Shown here one piece after another: positions 36,305 through 45,498 of a stretch of DNA of 64,000 nt. A program made the translations under genes and the position numbers. The DNA lies in assembly GCF_016592435.1 (NCBI RefSeq), contig NZ_AP014545.1, positions 2,550,693 to 2,614,692 on the forward strand, read 5' to 3'. Position 1 is the stretch's first letter. Every line of letters begins with the position of its first letter. The stretch is from Amphritea japonica ATCC BAA-1530. GTDB lineage: Bacteria > Pseudomonadota > Gammaproteobacteria > Pseudomonadales > Balneatricaceae. The notes under the pieces are model-generated. The model searched no databases, was not told the DNA's origin, and worked only from the letters and a program-made list of their open reading frames with translations.

Positions 36305-37627
36305 ATGCCGCACAGCGTTGATAAAGCCACAAAAGAAGCTATCGCCCAGGGTGAGCCATTATTATGGTTAAATCCAAATTATCAGGCCGATGCAAACCTC
36401 TGCCACAACAATCTCAGCCTTATGGCGATAGAGCAAGCGGATCAGCGTCTGCGGCGTTTTGCCCCACTTCTCAAACAACTGTTTCCAGAACTATCGTCCA
36501 GTGAAGGACTTATCGAATCACAGCTCATCTCAGCGACAAAACTGCAGCAACAGCACTACCCTCAACTGCAAGGTAAATTGATGATCAAAGGTGATCATGC
36601 TCTGCCTGTTGCCGGATCTGTCAAAGCCCGGGGTGGTATTCATGAAGTGCTCTGCCATGCAGAGCAGCTCGCCCTGGAACACAACCTCATAAGCGCTATA
36701 GATGATGACTATCGAATACTTGCCAGCTCTTCAGCAAAAGCGTTATTTAGCAATCACGAGATAGCCGTCAGTAGTACCGGTAACCTGGGACTGAGTATCG
36801 GTGTTATCAGTGCCGCTCTTGGCTTTAACGTCGTCGTCCATATGTCGATGGAAGCGAAGGAGTGGAAAAAGGAACGTCTGCGTAAGCGCGGAGTAACTGT
36901 TGTCGAACACAGCGATGATTACAGTGCAGCGGTTACGGCTGGCCGAGCAGCTTCAGAAGCGGACCCAAACAGCTACTTCGTCGATGATGAAAACTCACCA
37001 CGACTGTTTCTTGGCTATGCTGTTGCAGCACTACGCTTACAAAAACAGCTTATTGAACAACAGATCCAGGTCGATGCTGAACACCCATTGTTTGTCTATA
37101 TACCTTGTGGTGTGGGTGGTGCCCCCGGCGGTATCAACTACGGACTAAAACAGGTTTTCGGCCCACATGTGCACTGCTTTTTTGCCGAACCTGTCGAAGC
37201 ACCCTGCGTTTTGGTCGGTATGTTATCCGAGGATAAAACTCAACCGGATTCGGTCTATCAGGCAGGACTCAAGGTCGCCACTGAAGCCGATGGTCTGGCT
37301 GTCAGTATGGCATCCGGGTGGGTCTGTTCAGTCATTGACAATATTCTCAGCGGTGTCTTCACCCAGACTGATACAGCACTGTTCAGACAACTGTACCAAC
37401 TCTACGAAACAGAAAATATCGAGATCGAACCTTCAGCAGCAGCAGGCTTTTCAGGGCCTGAGTGGCTCACCGAAAGCTCGCAGGGAAAGGCATATATACA
37501 ACAGCAACAGCTGGAACCTCTTATGCACAACGCAACTCATCTGGTCTGGACGACTGGCGGCCTGTTTGTACCCGATAGTGAGATGAAAATATTCCAACAG
37601 CGCGGAGCTCAAACCTCTGTGCAGTAA
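36305..37627 (+). CDS. dsdA: D-serine dehydratase
   Basis: A 440-residue fold-type II PLP enzyme that turns D-serine into pyruvate and ammonium. PLP lysine is K107 in GSVKARGGIHEVL; the phosphate-binding loop is SSTGNLGLSIGV; CGVGGAPGGINYGL is conserved. Length matches E. coli DsdA (442). A LysR gene is divergent and an AGCS symporter follows by 193 bases, so D-serine (and perhaps D-alanine) is probably taken up by AGCS in place of DsdX. Confidence 0.96.
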   Translation: MPHSVDKATKEAIAQGEPLLWLNPNYQADANLCHNNLSLMAIEQADQRLRRFAPLLKQLFPELSSSEGLIESQLISATKLQQQHYPQLQGKLMIKGDHALPVAGSVKARGGIHEVLCHAEQLALEHNLISAIDDDYRILASSSAKALFSNHEIAVSSTGNLGLSIGVISAALGFNVVVHMSMEAKEWKKERLRKRGVTVVEHSDDYSAAVTAGRAASEADPNSYFVDDENSPRLFLGYAVAALRLQKQLIEQQIQVDAEHPLFVYIPCGVGGAPGGINYGLKQVFGPHVHCFFAEPVEAPCVLVGMLSEDKTQPDSVYQAGLKVATEADGLAVSMASGWVCSVIDNILSGVFTQTDTALFRQLYQLYETENIEIEPSAAAGFSGPEWLTESSQGKAYIQQQQLEPLMHNATHLVWTTGGLFVPDSEMKIFQQRGAQTSVQ

Positions 37628-37668
37628 CCCTATCCCTTTCGGCCGTACATATGTCTGGTCGGAGTGAT

Positions 37669-37700
37669 GCATTAACCTGACGAGAGAATCAGGTTAATGC
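37669..37700 (+). terminator. Hairpin after dsdA
   Basis: GCATTAACCTGA and TCAGGTTAATGC form a 12-pair stem around an eight-base loop, followed by GTTTAG. It lies between dsdA and the AGCS symporter and may be a leaky terminator. Confidence 0.55.
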
Positions 37701-37820
37701 GTTTAGATGTAGGCAACACACACGCCTGCTTCAAACGTCCACGTGAGTGGAGATGTTCCTTACCGGATTATCAGGCCACAAGCCCGCCGGAAGGAAAAAT
37801 ACAATAATTAAGGAGTTCAT

Positions 37821-39173
37821 ATGGAAGCTATCACGTCTGTAATCGGCGCGATTAACAGCATCGTCTGGGGACCGATGATGCTGGTATTAATCCTGGGAGT
37901 TGGTTTGTTTCTGATGTTGGGTCTGAAACTGATGCCTATTCTCAAGCTGGGAACCGGTTTTAAACTTTTGTGGAGCGGCCGCTCCGCAGATGGCGAAGCG
38001 CTTAAAGAGGGTGAAATTCCACCTTACCAGGCACTGATGACTGCCCTTTCTGCAACGGTAGGTACCGGTAATATAGCCGGTGTGGCAACCGCCGTCTTTC
38101 TTGGCGGACCCGGTGCGCTTTTCTGGATGTGGTGCACCGCACTGGTCGGCATGGCAACCAAATACGCAGAAGCGGTTCTGGCTGTTAAATACCGTGAAGT
38201 TGATGAAGCAGGCAATCATGTCGGCGGCCCGATGTACTACATCAAGAATGGTCTGGGCGCTAAATGGACCTGGCTGGGAACAGCCTTTGCTGGTTTTGGC
38301 GCGATTGCAGCTTTCGGTATTGGTAACACAGTACAGTCAAACTCCGTAGCCGACGTTATACAATCCAATTTCGGCCTGAATGTATGGATCACCGGTGTCA
38401 TCCTGATGGTACTCGTAGGCGCCGTTCTGATTGGCGGCATCAAGCGTATCGGTAGCGTTGCCGGTGCTCTGGTGCCGTTAATGGCGATTGCTTACCTGGT
38501 TGCCGGTCTGGTTGTACTGGCCATAAATGCTGATGCAATTCCTGCAGCACTGGACATGATCTTCAGCTATGCATTCACTGAAACTGCTGCAGAAGGTGGC
38601 TTTGCCGGTGCAGCAGTATGGATGGCCATTCGCTTTGGTGTTGCCCGGGGTATTTTCTCCAATGAAGCGGGTCTGGGCTCTGCCCCTATCGCCCACGCTG
38701 CAGCACAGACCAACAGCCCGGTACGTCAGGGTATGGTGGCAATGCTCGGCACCTTTATCGATACCCTGATCATCTGTTCCATTACCGGTCTGGTCATCAT
38801 CACTTCAGGCGAGTGGACTTCGGGGGTTTCCGGCGCAGCACTAACATCAGCAGCCTTCTCACACTCTCTGCCGGGTGTTGGTAACTATCTGGTTGCCATT
38901 GCACTGGCTGTCTTCGCCTTCACCACCATTATCGGCTGGTCGTTCTACGGCGAGCGCTGTGTTGAATTTCTGTTTGGACTCAAAGCGATCACACCCTACC
39001 GCATACTGTGGATCATTGCCGTACCTGTTGGCGCCGGATTAAGCCTTGATTTCATCTGGCTACTGGCAGACACGCTGAATGCGATGATGGCGATTCCAAA
39101 CCTTATCGCACTGGCTCTGCTCAGCCCAGTGGTATTCAAACTAACCCGGGAATACTTTGCTAACGACAAGTAA
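37821..39173 (+). CDS. Sodium:alanine/glycine symporter (AGCS family), second copy
   Basis: A 450-residue membrane transporter, nearly the same as the one at 21298 over almost its whole length (LSATVGTGNIAGVATA, GGPGALFWMW, EAGLGSAPIAHAAAQT), differing mainly in the loop near residue 55 and at the C-terminus. It follows dsdA, so D-serine or D-alanine uptake is possible, but AGCS specificity cannot be read from sequence. AAGGAG stands before the ATG. A textbook terminator follows. Confidence 0.95.
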   Translation: MEAITSVIGAINSIVWGPMMLVLILGVGLFLMLGLKLMPILKLGTGFKLLWSGRSADGEALKEGEIPPYQALMTALSATVGTGNIAGVATAVFLGGPGALFWMWCTALVGMATKYAEAVLAVKYREVDEAGNHVGGPMYYIKNGLGAKWTWLGTAFAGFGAIAAFGIGNTVQSNSVADVIQSNFGLNVWITGVILMVLVGAVLIGGIKRIGSVAGALVPLMAIAYLVAGLVVLAINADAIPAALDMIFSYAFTETAAEGGFAGAAVWMAIRFGVARGIFSNEAGLGSAPIAHAAAQTNSPVRQGMVAMLGTFIDTLIICSITGLVIITSGEWTSGVSGAALTSAAFSHSLPGVGNYLVAIALAVFAFTTIIGWSFYGERCVEFLFGLKAITPYRILWIIAVPVGAGLSLDFIWLLADTLNAMMAIPNLIALALLSPVVFKLTREYFANDK

Positions 39174-39190
39174 TTACACCGGTTATGAAT

Positions 39191-39214
39191 AAGGAGGCTT
39201 CGGCCTCCTTTTTT
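39191..39214 (+). terminator. Terminator after the second AGCS symporter
   Basis: AAGGAGGC and GCCTCCTT pair around a TTCG tetraloop, followed by TTTT. It lies 18 bases past the stop. Confidence 0.93.
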
Positions 39215-39358
39215 ATTATTACCTCTAAAACCGCTAACACCCTACATGTAACAATCCCCAGCGCTTTAACAACCTTTCCATTTTGAAATAACATCCTTTT
39301 TCAAACTCTCTATAAATTCAGACTACACTTAACGCAAGACCTTACAGAGGGAGTGTGG

Positions 39359-40099
39359 ATGACTGAACAGCACTGGATATTAGTGAGGGGACTGTGCCGG
39401 GAAAGCCGCCACTGGGGGCCGTTTGCAACCAAAATGCAAAAGCAACTTCCGAATACTCGCGTCAGCTGCATTGACCTCCCAGGTAACGGCAAGCTTTACA
39501 AGCGCCCGACACCAACTTCAATTTCTGAACTCATTAACGAGCTACACCGACGTCATCGCCCTGAGCAACCGGTCTACCTGCTGGGGTTATCGCTGGGGGG
39601 GATTATTGCTTACCACTGGATGCAAGAGTATCCCGATGACCTTCAGGGCATTGTGATGATCAACAGCAGTCTCGCGCCCTGGAACAGCCCACACTTACGC
39701 TTGCAGCCCGGCGCCATGCCAAAACTAATCAAAGCAATGCTGAGCAGCGGCTATCAACGCGAGAAGACCATCTTCGATCTGACCTGTTCTGAAATACACC
39801 ACCGGGAAGAAACGCTCTCTTTCTGGCAAATGTACCAACTGGAATACCCGGTTAGTTTTGACAACTTCCGGCGCCAGTTACAGTTAGCCATTAACTGTAG
39901 TGGGCAGCCTTATCCGCCACGAAAACCACTGCTGCTAGTCAGTGGCGCAAAAGACCAACTCGTTAATCCTCGCTGCTCTGAACAACTGGCAGACGCCTGG
40001 CACATGCCGCATATTCAACATGCAGAGGCCGCCCACGACCTACCCCATGACCAGCCTGATTGGCTGATTCAACAGATAAGTCAGTGGTTAAAGGAGTAA
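39359..40099 (+). CDS. Alpha/beta-fold hydrolase
   Basis: 246 residues from MTEQHWILVRGLCRES (GGGAG is 5 bases upstream; a GTG six bases earlier is less likely). The nucleophile elbow is GLSLGG, the catalytic acid is probably in SGAKDQLVNP and the histidine in AAHDLPHD. RGLCRESRHWGPF replaces the usual HGxxG oxyanion strand. It resembles small esterase-like proteins near amino-acid regulators in Oceanospirillales; substrate unknown. It is convergent with the next LysR gene. Confidence 0.82.
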   Translation: MTEQHWILVRGLCRESRHWGPFATKMQKQLPNTRVSCIDLPGNGKLYKRPTPTSISELINELHRRHRPEQPVYLLGLSLGGIIAYHWMQEYPDDLQGIVMINSSLAPWNSPHLRLQPGAMPKLIKAMLSSGYQREKTIFDLTCSEIHHREETLSFWQMYQLEYPVSFDNFRRQLQLAINCSGQPYPPRKPLLLVSGAKDQLVNPRCSEQLADAWHMPHIQHAEAAHDLPHDQPDWLIQQISQWLKE

Positions 40100-40105
40100 A
40101 CCAAC

Positions 40106-41038
40106 TTATTCAAGCGCTTCAATATGCTGAGTCAGTAGCTCCATAAACAGATCCCGGGGTTTATTCAGAGGGCCTGAGCGACGACTGATAGCCGCTACCT
40201 GCAAATTATAAAATCGTGACTCGGGGAGTAACGCCCGCATCCGTCCTCTATCGACCCATTGCTGAGCAAATTTTTCCGCCATAAAACCAACATATACCCC
40301 CGATAAAATCATCGTCGCCCGGGTTTCATAATAATATGCTTCCGCTGCCTTATTCATTTCCGCCAGCTGTGTACTGGATTCAGAACTTGTCTGTACCCCT
40401 GCATGAACCAGCTTGCATTGCTTCAGAGCCTCATTGATAAGCTGTTCATCCTGCTCATGAAAAAGCGGATGCCTATCGCCGCAGTACAGCAACGACTTGT
40501 CTTTATACATTTGCAGGAAGTCCAGCCCTTCAATATCCCGATGATGAGGGATAAAGCCTACATCTGCATCGCCATTAATTACCCGCCTCTCAATCTCACC
40601 CAAAGGCGCCGTATCAAAACTAATGTAGACATCGGGAGCCAGGGCCGCGAATTCAGCCAGCACTTCATCCAGTCCACAGCGCTCATCCAGACTAATGGTA
40701 TCCGACGTCAGAATCCGCACCTCACCGGTCATTTGCTGATGCAGCGCATTCACGGTAGAACGAAACTCAGCCAGCCGGGAAAACAACTGTCGGGTGGCAT
40801 TGTAGATGGTCAGCCCCTCCTCGGTCAGGGAAAATCCAGACCGTCCCCGCTGACAGAGCTTAAGCTTCAGCCGCGCCTCCAGGTTAGACATATGCACTGA
40901 AATTGTTGAGCGACTAATATTAAGCTCAACCTCTGCCGCCGAGAACCCTCCGCATTCGACAACCGTTTTAAATACCCGCAGCAGACGAATCTCATAGTCA
41001 CCCACCTTACCCATACTTTGCAGCGATTTACTGACCAT
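40106..41038 (-). CDS. LysR-family regulator, divergent from the omega-aminotransferase
   Basis: Up to 310 residues (an ATG eight codons in, at MGKVGDYEIRLL, is also plausible). Helix-turn-helix: LLRVFKTVVECGGFSAAEVE, LNISRSTISVHMSNLEARL. The effector domain is standard. It is divergent from the aminotransferase at 41217, and an AT-rich imperfect palindrome (TTATAAACAT ... ATGTTTGTTATTTATAA) lies between. Activation by an omega-amino acid is likely. Confidence 0.87.
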   Translation of the reverse strand: MVSKSLQSMGKVGDYEIRLLRVFKTVVECGGFSAAEVELNISRSTISVHMSNLEARLKLKLCQRGRSGFSLTEEGLTIYNATRQLFSRLAEFRSTVNALHQQMTGEVRILTSDTISLDERCGLDEVLAEFAALAPDVYISFDTAPLGEIERRVINGDADVGFIPHHRDIEGLDFLQMYKDKSLLYCGDRHPLFHEQDEQLINEALKQCKLVHAGVQTSSESSTQLAEMNKAAEAYYYETRATMILSGVYVGFMAEKFAQQWVDRGRMRALLPESRFYNLQVAAISRRSGPLNKPRDLFMELLTQHIEALE

Positions 41039-41216
41039 CTCACAACCTTGCCAATAGTTTTATAAACATCAAAGTAAGCATTCAATGTTTGTTATTTATA
41101 AGACTTTAACACTGACGCTAATATGACGCTATAAGGCCACTTACTTAAAAGTAAAAGTTCTTTGCTGACCTGACTGCACAGCTGGCCATTACTAACAACT
41201 TAAACAAGGTTTTCTT

Positions 41217-42536
41217 ATGAGCACAAACACCAATATGGATGCGTTTTGGATGCCATTTACGGCTAACCGGGACTTTAAAAGCGATCCACGTATCATCGAG
41301 CGCGCCGAAGGTGTTATGTACTACACCAATGAAGGCCAGGAAATTCTAGACGCCACAGCAGGCCTTTGGTGTGTCAATGCTGGTCACGGACGCAGCGAAA
41401 TTGCAGATGCTGTTAGCAAGCAGTTACTCGAGCTGGATTACGCATCACCTTTTAACTTTGGTCATGATATCGGCTTTGAATTTGCCAACCGGTTGATCAA
41501 ACACACGCCGGCACAGCTGAATAAAGTATTTTTCACTAACTCCGGCTCCGAAGCTGTCGAGTCAGCTCTGAAAATCGCTCTGCAATACCAGAAGTCACGT
41601 GGTAAAGCGGGCAAAACAAAATTCCTGGGCCGGGAACTGGCCTACCATGGCGTTAACTTCGGCGGCATCTCTGTTGGTGGCCTGACACCAAACCGGGTCG
41701 GCTTTGGCCCGCTGTTGCCGGTTGATCACCTGCCCCATACCCTGGATATCGCTAACAATGCCTTCAGCAAAGGTCTGCCTGAACAGGGAATTGATAAAGC
41801 TGAAGCCTTAGAGCAACTGATTCACTTCCACGGCGCAGACACCATTGCTGCCGTTATCATTGAGCCAATGAGTGGCGCTGGCGGTGTCATCATGCCACCC
41901 CAGGGTTACCTGAAGCGGATGCGTGAGATCTGTGATCAGCACGATATTCTGCTAATTTTTGATGAAGTTATTACTGGCTGGGGTCGTCTGGGTGCTGCCT
42001 TTGCTTCAGAAGAGTTTGACGTAGTTCCCGATATGATCACCTCTGCTAAAGGTATCACTAACGGTGTAATTCCACTGGGTGCGGTCTTCGTTAAAGACGA
42101 AATCCATGACCAGATTGTAAACAACGTGGCTGTTGGCGGTATCGAGTTCTACCACGGTTACACCTATTCAGCTCACCCTGTTGCCTGCGCTGCAGGTCTG
42201 GCAACTCTGGATATTTACGAGCGGGAAGGCCTGTTAACCCGCGCAGCTGGCGACATCGGCACTCACTTCGAGAAAGAGCTTCACAACTTAAAAGACGCGC
42301 CTAAAGTAATCGACGTCCGTAACTACGGTCTGGTCGGCGCGATTCAGTTTGATCCATCAGTCGCCGCTAACGGCCCAATCGGTCTGGACTTCCAGAAAGG
42401 CTGTTACAAGCGTGGTGTTATGGTGCGTACGATGGGCAACATCGTTGCCTTCTCGCCACCGCTCACCATCGAAGCGAATCACATTGATCGCCTGGTGAAC
42501 GTACTGCGCGAAACCGCTGAAGATATGTTCGGCTAA
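41217..42536 (+). CDS. Omega-amino acid (beta-alanine):pyruvate aminotransferase
   Basis: A 439-residue class III aminotransferase. FWMPFTANRDFKSDPRII, LWCVNAGHGRSEI, DEVITGWGRLG, the PLP lysine in ITSAKGITNG and FYHGYTYSAHPVACAAGLA are close to Pseudomonas omega-amino acid:pyruvate transaminase. It probably moves the amino group of beta-alanine or a similar terminal amine to pyruvate. It is flanked by LysR and XRE/cupin regulators; taurine or another amine could also be the donor. Strong terminator follows. Confidence 0.92.
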   Translation: MSTNTNMDAFWMPFTANRDFKSDPRIIERAEGVMYYTNEGQEILDATAGLWCVNAGHGRSEIADAVSKQLLELDYASPFNFGHDIGFEFANRLIKHTPAQLNKVFFTNSGSEAVESALKIALQYQKSRGKAGKTKFLGRELAYHGVNFGGISVGGLTPNRVGFGPLLPVDHLPHTLDIANNAFSKGLPEQGIDKAEALEQLIHFHGADTIAAVIIEPMSGAGGVIMPPQGYLKRMREICDQHDILLIFDEVITGWGRLGAAFASEEFDVVPDMITSAKGITNGVIPLGAVFVKDEIHDQIVNNVAVGGIEFYHGYTYSAHPVACAAGLATLDIYEREGLLTRAAGDIGTHFEKELHNLKDAPKVIDVRNYGLVGAIQFDPSVAANGPIGLDFQKGCYKRGVMVRTMGNIVAFSPPLTIEANHIDRLVNVLRETAEDMFG

Positions 42537-42596
42537 ACCGCTTTTATTGCCTGCAGAAACCGGGTGCCCGCCCCCAGCGGCCCCGGCCTTTTTATA

Positions 42597-42631
42597 CGGA
42601 CCTTTAAACATATTTTAAGGTCCGTTTTTTT
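42597..42631 (+). terminator. Terminator after the aminotransferase
   Basis: CGGACCTT and AAGGTCCG pair (with further A-T pairs), followed by seven T residues, 60 bases past the stop. Confidence 0.9.
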
Positions 42632-42709
42632 ATGCCCGTAGAAACGAAATAGCACTTCCGTCTTGCCAGCCCATACAAGAACCCGGTATCGATCTGACAA
42701 GCACATTCG

Positions 42710-43264
42710 CTAAATTGAGGGGTTCGCGCTGATTATTTCGCACACTTCATCGGATATATTACGAAAGCGATGGGGCCGGTTGCTGTTGAAATAATACCCA
42801 TCTCCTGCCTTCAGGTGATAAACCTGAAAGCCAACAGTCAGCTCAATCTCACCACATACCACAACCCCGCCCTCTTCACCCGGATGCTGTAACATCTCCG
42901 ATCCGGTTTCAGCGCCTGGCTCATAACGTTCTTTCAGCAGATCCATCGAACGCCCTTTAGTGCGAGCGCCAATCAACTTAAGACTGAGGTTATTTGAACC
43001 AATATCCGGCATCTCTTCATGCCTGTAGACCACACTCTCAGGCTCAGCACCTTCATCAATATCCATTGTGAAAAAATCACCAATAGAGATGGGAATGCCT
43101 GATAACACTTTTTTCAGCGAGCTAACCGAAGGGCTTACACCATTTTTCTCAATCATAGAGATCGTACTATTGGTCACCCCAACACGCTTAGCCAGCTCCC
43201 GTTGCGACAGCCCTTTCATCTTGCGAATCAATTTTAACCGCTCACCAACGTCCATATTCTCCAC
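42710..43264 (-). CDS. XRE-family regulator with cupin domain, PuuR-like
   Basis: A 184-residue protein: helix-turn-helix (VGERLKLIRKMKGLSQRELA, RVGVTNSTISMIEKNG) and a C-terminal cupin (LQHPGEEGGVVVCGEIELTV, GDGYYFNSNRPHRFRN). Similar to PuuR and other polyamine or amine-linked regulators. It is convergent with the aminotransferase and has a gene-poor repeat region upstream. It is a different branch from the cupin regulator at 20059; no shared operator was seen here. Confidence 0.86.
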   Translation of the reverse strand: MENMDVGERLKLIRKMKGLSQRELAKRVGVTNSTISMIEKNGVSPSVSSLKKVLSGIPISIGDFFTMDIDEGAEPESVVYRHEEMPDIGSNNLSLKLIGARTKGRSMDLLKERYEPGAETGSEMLQHPGEEGGVVVCGEIELTVGFQVYHLKAGDGYYFNSNRPHRFRNISDEVCEIISANPSI

Positions 43265-43825
43265 AGTATTACCGTCGCCTGTTGTTCAGTTATTATGATT
43301 TTCATATGCATCAATACAGCACAGAGTGTGCAAAATATTTTATAGAAAGAACAAAGGAAGGGAAAGAGAGGCTCGTTGCTCAGAATTATCAGCCCCTGCA
43401 CAATCAACACAATCAACACAATCGTTTTTATTGGAGCCCCTTATAGGAGCGATAATCTAGTAAGAGCGTTTTAACCACAGAGCACGAAGAACACAGAGAA
43501 GAGCTTTTCTAAGTGGGTTACTCGGTACTCTCTGTGGTTAATTGTTTTGGCAGTATCTCGCCGCAGGTCTCGACACTTACCCTGTAGAGAGGCGTGCCCT
43601 CACGCCGATAGGACCATCAACCTGCAGCTGACTAAATGAATAGCCGAGAGAGTACAGCACCTATAGCCCTGCACTTAATAGAGCGATTTCCAGACGCGAA
43701 TAAAGCTCGCCTGATACTGCTCGCGGCTGGAAGCAGCTCCTACCTAGATCAAGCAAGCTCTTCCGAGCAACGAAGAACGGCCCTTATACGTTCGAGCCAC
43801 GAACGACGGCTCTTAAGCTACGAAC
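43265..43825. repeat. Intergenic repeat island with three kinds of palindromic unit
   Basis: About 560 bases with no convincing gene. Unit 1: TTAACCACAGAG (43471-43482) with CTCTGTGGTTAA (43530-43541), a 71-base element with 12-base inverted ends. Unit 2: GGCGTG-CCCT-CACGCC (43591-43606). Unit 3: a REP-like sequence, TCGCGGCTGGAAGCAGCTCC (43721-43740), the complement of the GGAGCTGCTTCCAGCC type of dispersed repeat known from Pseudomonas and relatives. An 82-codon frame at 43636-43884 crosses these and is not believed. Confidence 0.7.
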
Positions 43826-43856
43826 AAAAAAAACGCATCTATATAGATGCGTTTTT
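43826..43856. terminator. Two-way terminator after the semialdehyde dehydrogenase
   Basis: AAACGCATCTA and TAGATGCGTTT form a perfect 11-pair stem with A residues on the left and T residues on the right, so it can work on both strands. On the minus strand it ends the dehydrogenase transcript, 23 bases past the stop. Confidence 0.88.
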
Positions 43857-43878
43857 AGACTCAATTAGCGGCGCTATT

Positions 43879-45336
43879 TTATAAGCCACCCACCAACGTA
43901 TATTTAATCTCAAGATAGTCGTCCATACCGTACTTCGACCCTTCACGCCCGGTACCGGATTCTTTCACACCACCGAAAGGCGCTACTTCAGTCGACAGGA
44001 TACCGTCATTCACTGCTACCATGCCGTATTCAAGCGCTTCAGAAACACGGAATACACGCGCATAATCACGGGTAAAGAAGTACGCTGCCAGGCCAAATTC
44101 AGTATCGTTGGCAATCTGAACCGCTTCCTCTTCAGTTTCAAAGCGGAACAGCGGCGCAACAGGCCCGAAAATTTCTTCCCGCGCCAGACGCATATCATTG
44201 GTAATATCAGCAACGATAGTTGGCTCAAAGAAGTTTCCACCCAGCTCGTGAGGCTTACCACCAGCAATAACACGGGCACCTTTGGCAACCGCATCGTCAA
44301 CCATCATAGCGACCTTATCCAGCGCAGCCCGGTTGATTAACGGCCCTTGCTGGAACTCGCCTTCCGAGCAATTACCGACTTCCAACTTAGCCACTTCAGC
44401 CGCATAACGCTGAGCAAACTCTTCGTAAATACCACTTTGAATCAGCAGACGATTAGCGCAGACACAGGTCTGACCTGAGTTACGATACTTAGAGGCTATT
44501 GCCGCCGGGATCGCTTTATCCAGATCCGCATCATCAAAGATGATCAATGGTGCGTTACCACCCAGCTCCATTGACGTCTTCTTGACCGTATCCGCACACT
44601 GACGCATCAACTGTTTACCTACCGGCGTAGAACCCGTAAAAGAGAGTTTGCGAACAATTGGGCTATCGGTCAGCGTCTTACCCACTTCAATAGGACGCTT
44701 CGTCGTTACCACACTAATAACGCCAGCAGGAATACCCGCGCGATCAGCCAGTTCCATCAACGCCAAAGCAGATAGCGGCGTATCTTCGGCAGGTTTAATA
44801 ATCATCGTGCAACCCACCGCCAGCGCCGGAGCACACTTGCGGGTGATCATCGCATTAGGAAAGTTCCAGGGCGTAATTGCCGCGGTCACACCAATAGGCT
44901 CTTTAGTAACAATAATACGCTTATCTACTGCATGAGACGGGATAACATCACCGTAGGCACGCTTACCTTCCTCAGCATACCATTCGATAAATGATGCGCC
45001 ATAAACGACCTCACCTGCAGACTCAGCTATAGGTTTGCCCTGCTCAGCCGTCATAAGAATAGCCAGGTCATCTTTATTGGCAACAATCAGTTCAAACCAC
45101 TTACGCAGCAGTACTGAACGTTCTTTCGCCGTTTTCTTCTTCCAGCTTTTGAAAGCCACTTCAGCTGCAGCGATTGCGGCTTCAGTCTCTTCCACTCCCA
45201 GATCAGGCACCGTGGCAATTTGTTCGCCTGTTGCCGGATTTAATACCGGATTTGTTTCGCCGTTCAGTGCATCAATCCACTGACCATTCACATAGGCTTG
45301 TTGCTTTAACAGGGAGGGATCTTTCAGGGTAATCAT
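43879..45336 (-). CDS. NAD(P)-dependent succinate/glutarate-semialdehyde dehydrogenase
   Basis: 485 residues from MITLKDPSLLKQQAYVNGQW, chosen because GGAG precedes it; longer N-termini are open but not usual. Catalytic glutamate in MELGGNAPLI and cysteine in GQTCVCANRLL; TPWNFPNAMITRK and FGPVAPLF are GabD marks. Downstream of gcdH and a glutarate-type CoA-transferase, the likely substrate is glutarate semialdehyde (DavD role) as well as succinate semialdehyde. A tandem repeat of 13-base units lies in its upstream region. Confidence 0.9.
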   Translation of the reverse strand: MITLKDPSLLKQQAYVNGQWIDALNGETNPVLNPATGEQIATVPDLGVEETEAAIAAAEVAFKSWKKKTAKERSVLLRKWFELIVANKDDLAILMTAEQGKPIAESAGEVVYGASFIEWYAEEGKRAYGDVIPSHAVDKRIIVTKEPIGVTAAITPWNFPNAMITRKCAPALAVGCTMIIKPAEDTPLSALALMELADRAGIPAGVISVVTTKRPIEVGKTLTDSPIVRKLSFTGSTPVGKQLMRQCADTVKKTSMELGGNAPLIIFDDADLDKAIPAAIASKYRNSGQTCVCANRLLIQSGIYEEFAQRYAAEVAKLEVGNCSEGEFQQGPLINRAALDKVAMMVDDAVAKGARVIAGGKPHELGGNFFEPTIVADITNDMRLAREEIFGPVAPLFRFETEEEAVQIANDTEFGLAAYFFTRDYARVFRVSEALEYGMVAVNDGILSTEVAPFGGVKESGTGREGSKYGMDDYLEIKYTLVGGL

Positions 45337-45393
45337 GTACGACTCCAAAAACAGCATTGCCGCCACTTTCGTTGATAGTGACGGCAACTATTC

Positions 45394-45457
45394 AGTAGAT
45401 CTATCTAGTAGAAATTTTAAGTAGAACTTTTAAGTAGAACTTACAAGTAGGGCTATA
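45394..45457. repeat. Five tandem 13-base repeats upstream of the semialdehyde dehydrogenase
   Basis: Units start AGTAG at 45394, 45407, 45420, 45433 and 45446; the best two are AGTAGAACTTTTA and AGTAGAACTTACA. They lie 58-121 bases upstream of the dehydrogenase start, in the spacer after the CoA-transferase gene. They may be slippage products or binding sites. Confidence 0.75.
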
Positions 45458-45498
45458 AGTTATCAGGACCGGTTCAGCATAACAAAGGTTGTTCCCCT

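Noticed and set aside
43636-43884. 82-codon open frame
   Set aside because: It runs through a REP-like repeat and a two-way terminator, has no ribosome-binding site and overlaps the end of the dehydrogenase.
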